Shown piece by piece: positions 62,921 to 64,000 of a stretch of 64,000 nt of DNA (its first letter is position 1; every line of letters begins with the position of its first letter). Below the pieces are notes generated by a model that searched no databases, had not been told where the DNA came from, and saw only the letters and a list, made by a program, of their open reading frames with translations. This DNA comes from Arthrobacter sp. APC 3897 (GTDB lineage: Bacteria > Actinomycetota > Actinomycetes > Actinomycetales > Micrococcaceae): contig NZ_JASDDG010000019.1 of the NCBI RefSeq assembly GCF_030407495.1, forward strand, positions 1-64,000. The letters run 5' to 3'. The translations under genes were made by a program, and so were the position numbers.

Positions 62921-63498
62921 GAGTTCTTTCCGGAGTCCGCCTGGACGTCCTCTCCGGAGCCGGCCGACATGCCCTGCCCGGCCGCCCACTCGGCAACCCG
63001 GGCGGCACTTTCCTCCTCGGACAGGTCCTCCACCCGGGACATCACGGACCAGCGGACCCCAAACGGGTCACGGATACTGGCGAACCGGTCCCCGGAGACG
63101 AAAGTGGTCAGCGGTTCGCGGACGGTGGCCCCGGCTGTTTCTGCCCGGGCCACGGTCTCATCCGCGTTTTCGCAGTACAGGCCCATCGAATAGCAGTCGG
63201 CGTCACCTTCCGGGGCAGGGACCAGCCCGTAGTCGGGGTTGGGTTCGCCCAGCTGCAGCCGACCGCTGCCGAAGTCCAGATCGGCGTGAACCACAATGCC
63301 GCCCATCTCGGTGGCATCGATCAGCCGGGCGCCAAAGACATCACGATAGAAGTTGATGGCTTCGCGGGCATTCGGAACGGCGAGGAACGGGGTCAGCGTG
63401 GTGACTCCGTGCGGGACGCCGCCTGTTGTGTGCCGGCCGGTGACACCTGACGTACCCGGCGCTGCGGCAGAGGAAGGGGAGTTGGGTGTAGTAGTCAT
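62917..63498 (-). CDS. VOC-family protein
   Basis: The ATG at 63498 gives 193 residues. LTPFLAVPNAREAINFYRDVFGARLIDATEM and SIRDPFGVRWSVMSRVEDL frame the VOC fold, with an acidic 35-residue tail. It overlaps the convergent VOC gene by 4 bases at the stop codons and is divergent from the AraC-type gene. Ligand unknown. Confidence 0.8.
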   Translation of the reverse strand: MTTTPNSPSSAAAPGTSGVTGRHTTGGVPHGVTTLTPFLAVPNAREAINFYRDVFGARLIDATEMGGIVVHADLDFGSGRLQLGEPNPDYGLVPAPEGDADCYSMGLYCENADETVARAETAGATVREPLTTFVSGDRFASIRDPFGVRWSVMSRVEDLSEEESAARVAEWAAGQGMSAGSGEDVQADSGKNS

Positions 63499-63602
63499 GT
63501 CTTGACAGTAGGAGTGCGGACAGGGCTCAGGCTTGAAGATTCGCGACAGCTTGGCAGACGCGGACACGGGAGAGGCATCGGCCGGACACGGCAGGGACGG
63601 AC

Positions 63603-64000
63603 ATGGGCGAGGAGCAATGGCGAGGGGCGCTGTATCCCGCGCGGCTGCCCACCTTCCATCGGATCCCGGCACCGGCAGCGCTCGCAGACCGGGTGCGCTG
63701 GTTCTGGATTCCGGAATGGAACCTGGCCCCCGGCCGGGTGTCGCGGCAGGAATTGCTGCCCTTTCCGGCATTGAACCTGGTGGTCCAGCCGGGCGGCGTC
63801 ACGCTGTCCGGTCCGGCGACCCGGCGTTCCTTCAGGGACCTGTCCGGACGGGGCTGGGCCGTGGGAATGCTGCTGCGTCCGGCGGCGGTGCCGGTGTTCG
63901 CGCAGGACCCGGGCAGTCTGCGCGGCGTCGAGATTCCCTTTCCTGCGCCGGATTTGCTGGCGCAGGTTTCGGCTGCCATGGCGGAGGACGACGGCGCCTC
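63603..64000 (+). CDS. AraC-family regulator, N-terminal part (runs off the window)
   Basis: An open frame from the ATG at 63603 continues to the end of the window without a stop. Its 132 visible residues (LADRVRWFWIPEWNLAPGRVSRQELLPFPALNLVV, then GPATRRSFRDLSGRGWAVGMLLRPAA) resemble the ligand-binding N-terminal domain (DUF6597 type) of AraC regulators. The helix-turn-helix domain would lie beyond the window. It is divergent from the VOC gene at 62917, a frequent arrangement for such regulators. Confidence 0.72.
   Translation, partial: MGEEQWRGALYPARLPTFHRIPAPAALADRVRWFWIPEWNLAPGRVSRQELLPFPALNLVVQPGGVTLSGPATRRSFRDLSGRGWAVGMLLRPAAVPVFAQDPGSLRGVEIPFPAPDLLAQVSAAMAEDDGA

Overview
The window is high-GC chromosomal DNA with dense, frequently ATGA/GTGA-overlapping genes, twin GTG/ATG/TTG starts, lipoprotein-type binding proteins and many IclR, GntR, LacI, TetR and AraC regulators. 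This fits a soil or surface-living actinobacterium of the Micrococcaceae (Arthrobacter-like); that placement is an inference from composition and gene style, not from a marker gene. I see no rRNA, tRNA, CRISPR array, insertion sequence, prophage or origin. The gene content is overwhelmingly catabolic: import systems, each coupled to enzymes and a local regulator.

Left part (1-12.1 kb). A sialic-acid type catabolic trio (lyase, ROK kinase, NanE epimerase) enters from the left edge, followed by a MerR regulator broken by two frameshifts, an SLC13-type anion transporter, a small export protein, a four-gene ArsR-SRPBCC-SRPBCC-VOC cassette, gluQ, a DEDDh exonuclease with a BRCT domain, and a metallo-beta-lactamase fold hydrolase.

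5-oxoproline locus (12.1-19.4 kb). A YcsG-type NRAMP relative and a YcsI/DUF1445 protein face a minus-strand operon for PxpA, fused PxpB-PxpC, a biotin carboxylase-BCCP fusion and a GntR/FCD regulator. The outer ends of both arms carry the same palindrome, TTGTTCAACAA, which fits an FCD-GntR operator.

Large amide/acid catabolic region (19.4-41.7 kb). An IclR regulator and a CitE-like lyase are divergent from a long operon: binding protein, LivHMGF, Asp/Glu-type racemase, two MmgE/PrpD proteins, an FAD-dependent oxidoreductase, a CaiB-type CoA-transferase, a cyclase-family hydrolase and a hydantoinase-type amidohydrolase. The intergenic region holds three copies of a TTCCGnnnnnCGGAA-type operator. 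A terminator closes the operon. Next comes a LacI regulator divergent from a second operon: carbamoylase/allantoate-type M20 hydrolase, a DUF5058 membrane protein with a second membrane protein, an M20D amidohydrolase and an amidase. I do not recognise the first operon as a characterised pathway; it is the best candidate for an undescribed system here.

41.7-48.4 kb. A gene remnant, small HhH, VOC and DUF3052-like proteins, an SDR of acetoin-reductase type, and a ChvE-GguA-GguB sugar ABC transporter ending in a UUCG-loop terminator.

Aromatic-type cluster (48.5-62.4 kb). A NitT/TauT-type ABC importer is co-transcribed with HpaH, HpaI, a third MmgE/PrpD protein, a small extradiol-type dioxygenase and a C-C hydrolase. 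Convergent to it are a two-component flavin monooxygenase (acyl-CoA-dehydrogenase fold) and its reductase fused to a MarR-like domain. A cysteine-free carboxymuconolactone-decarboxylase family protein, a regulator made of two TetR units in one chain, and an IclR regulator follow. The IclR gene and the importer operon, 13 kb apart, share a promoter-operator block in the same register (23 of 30 bases by hand count), which ties the cluster into one regulon. Two VOC proteins and a truncated AraC-type regulator end the window.
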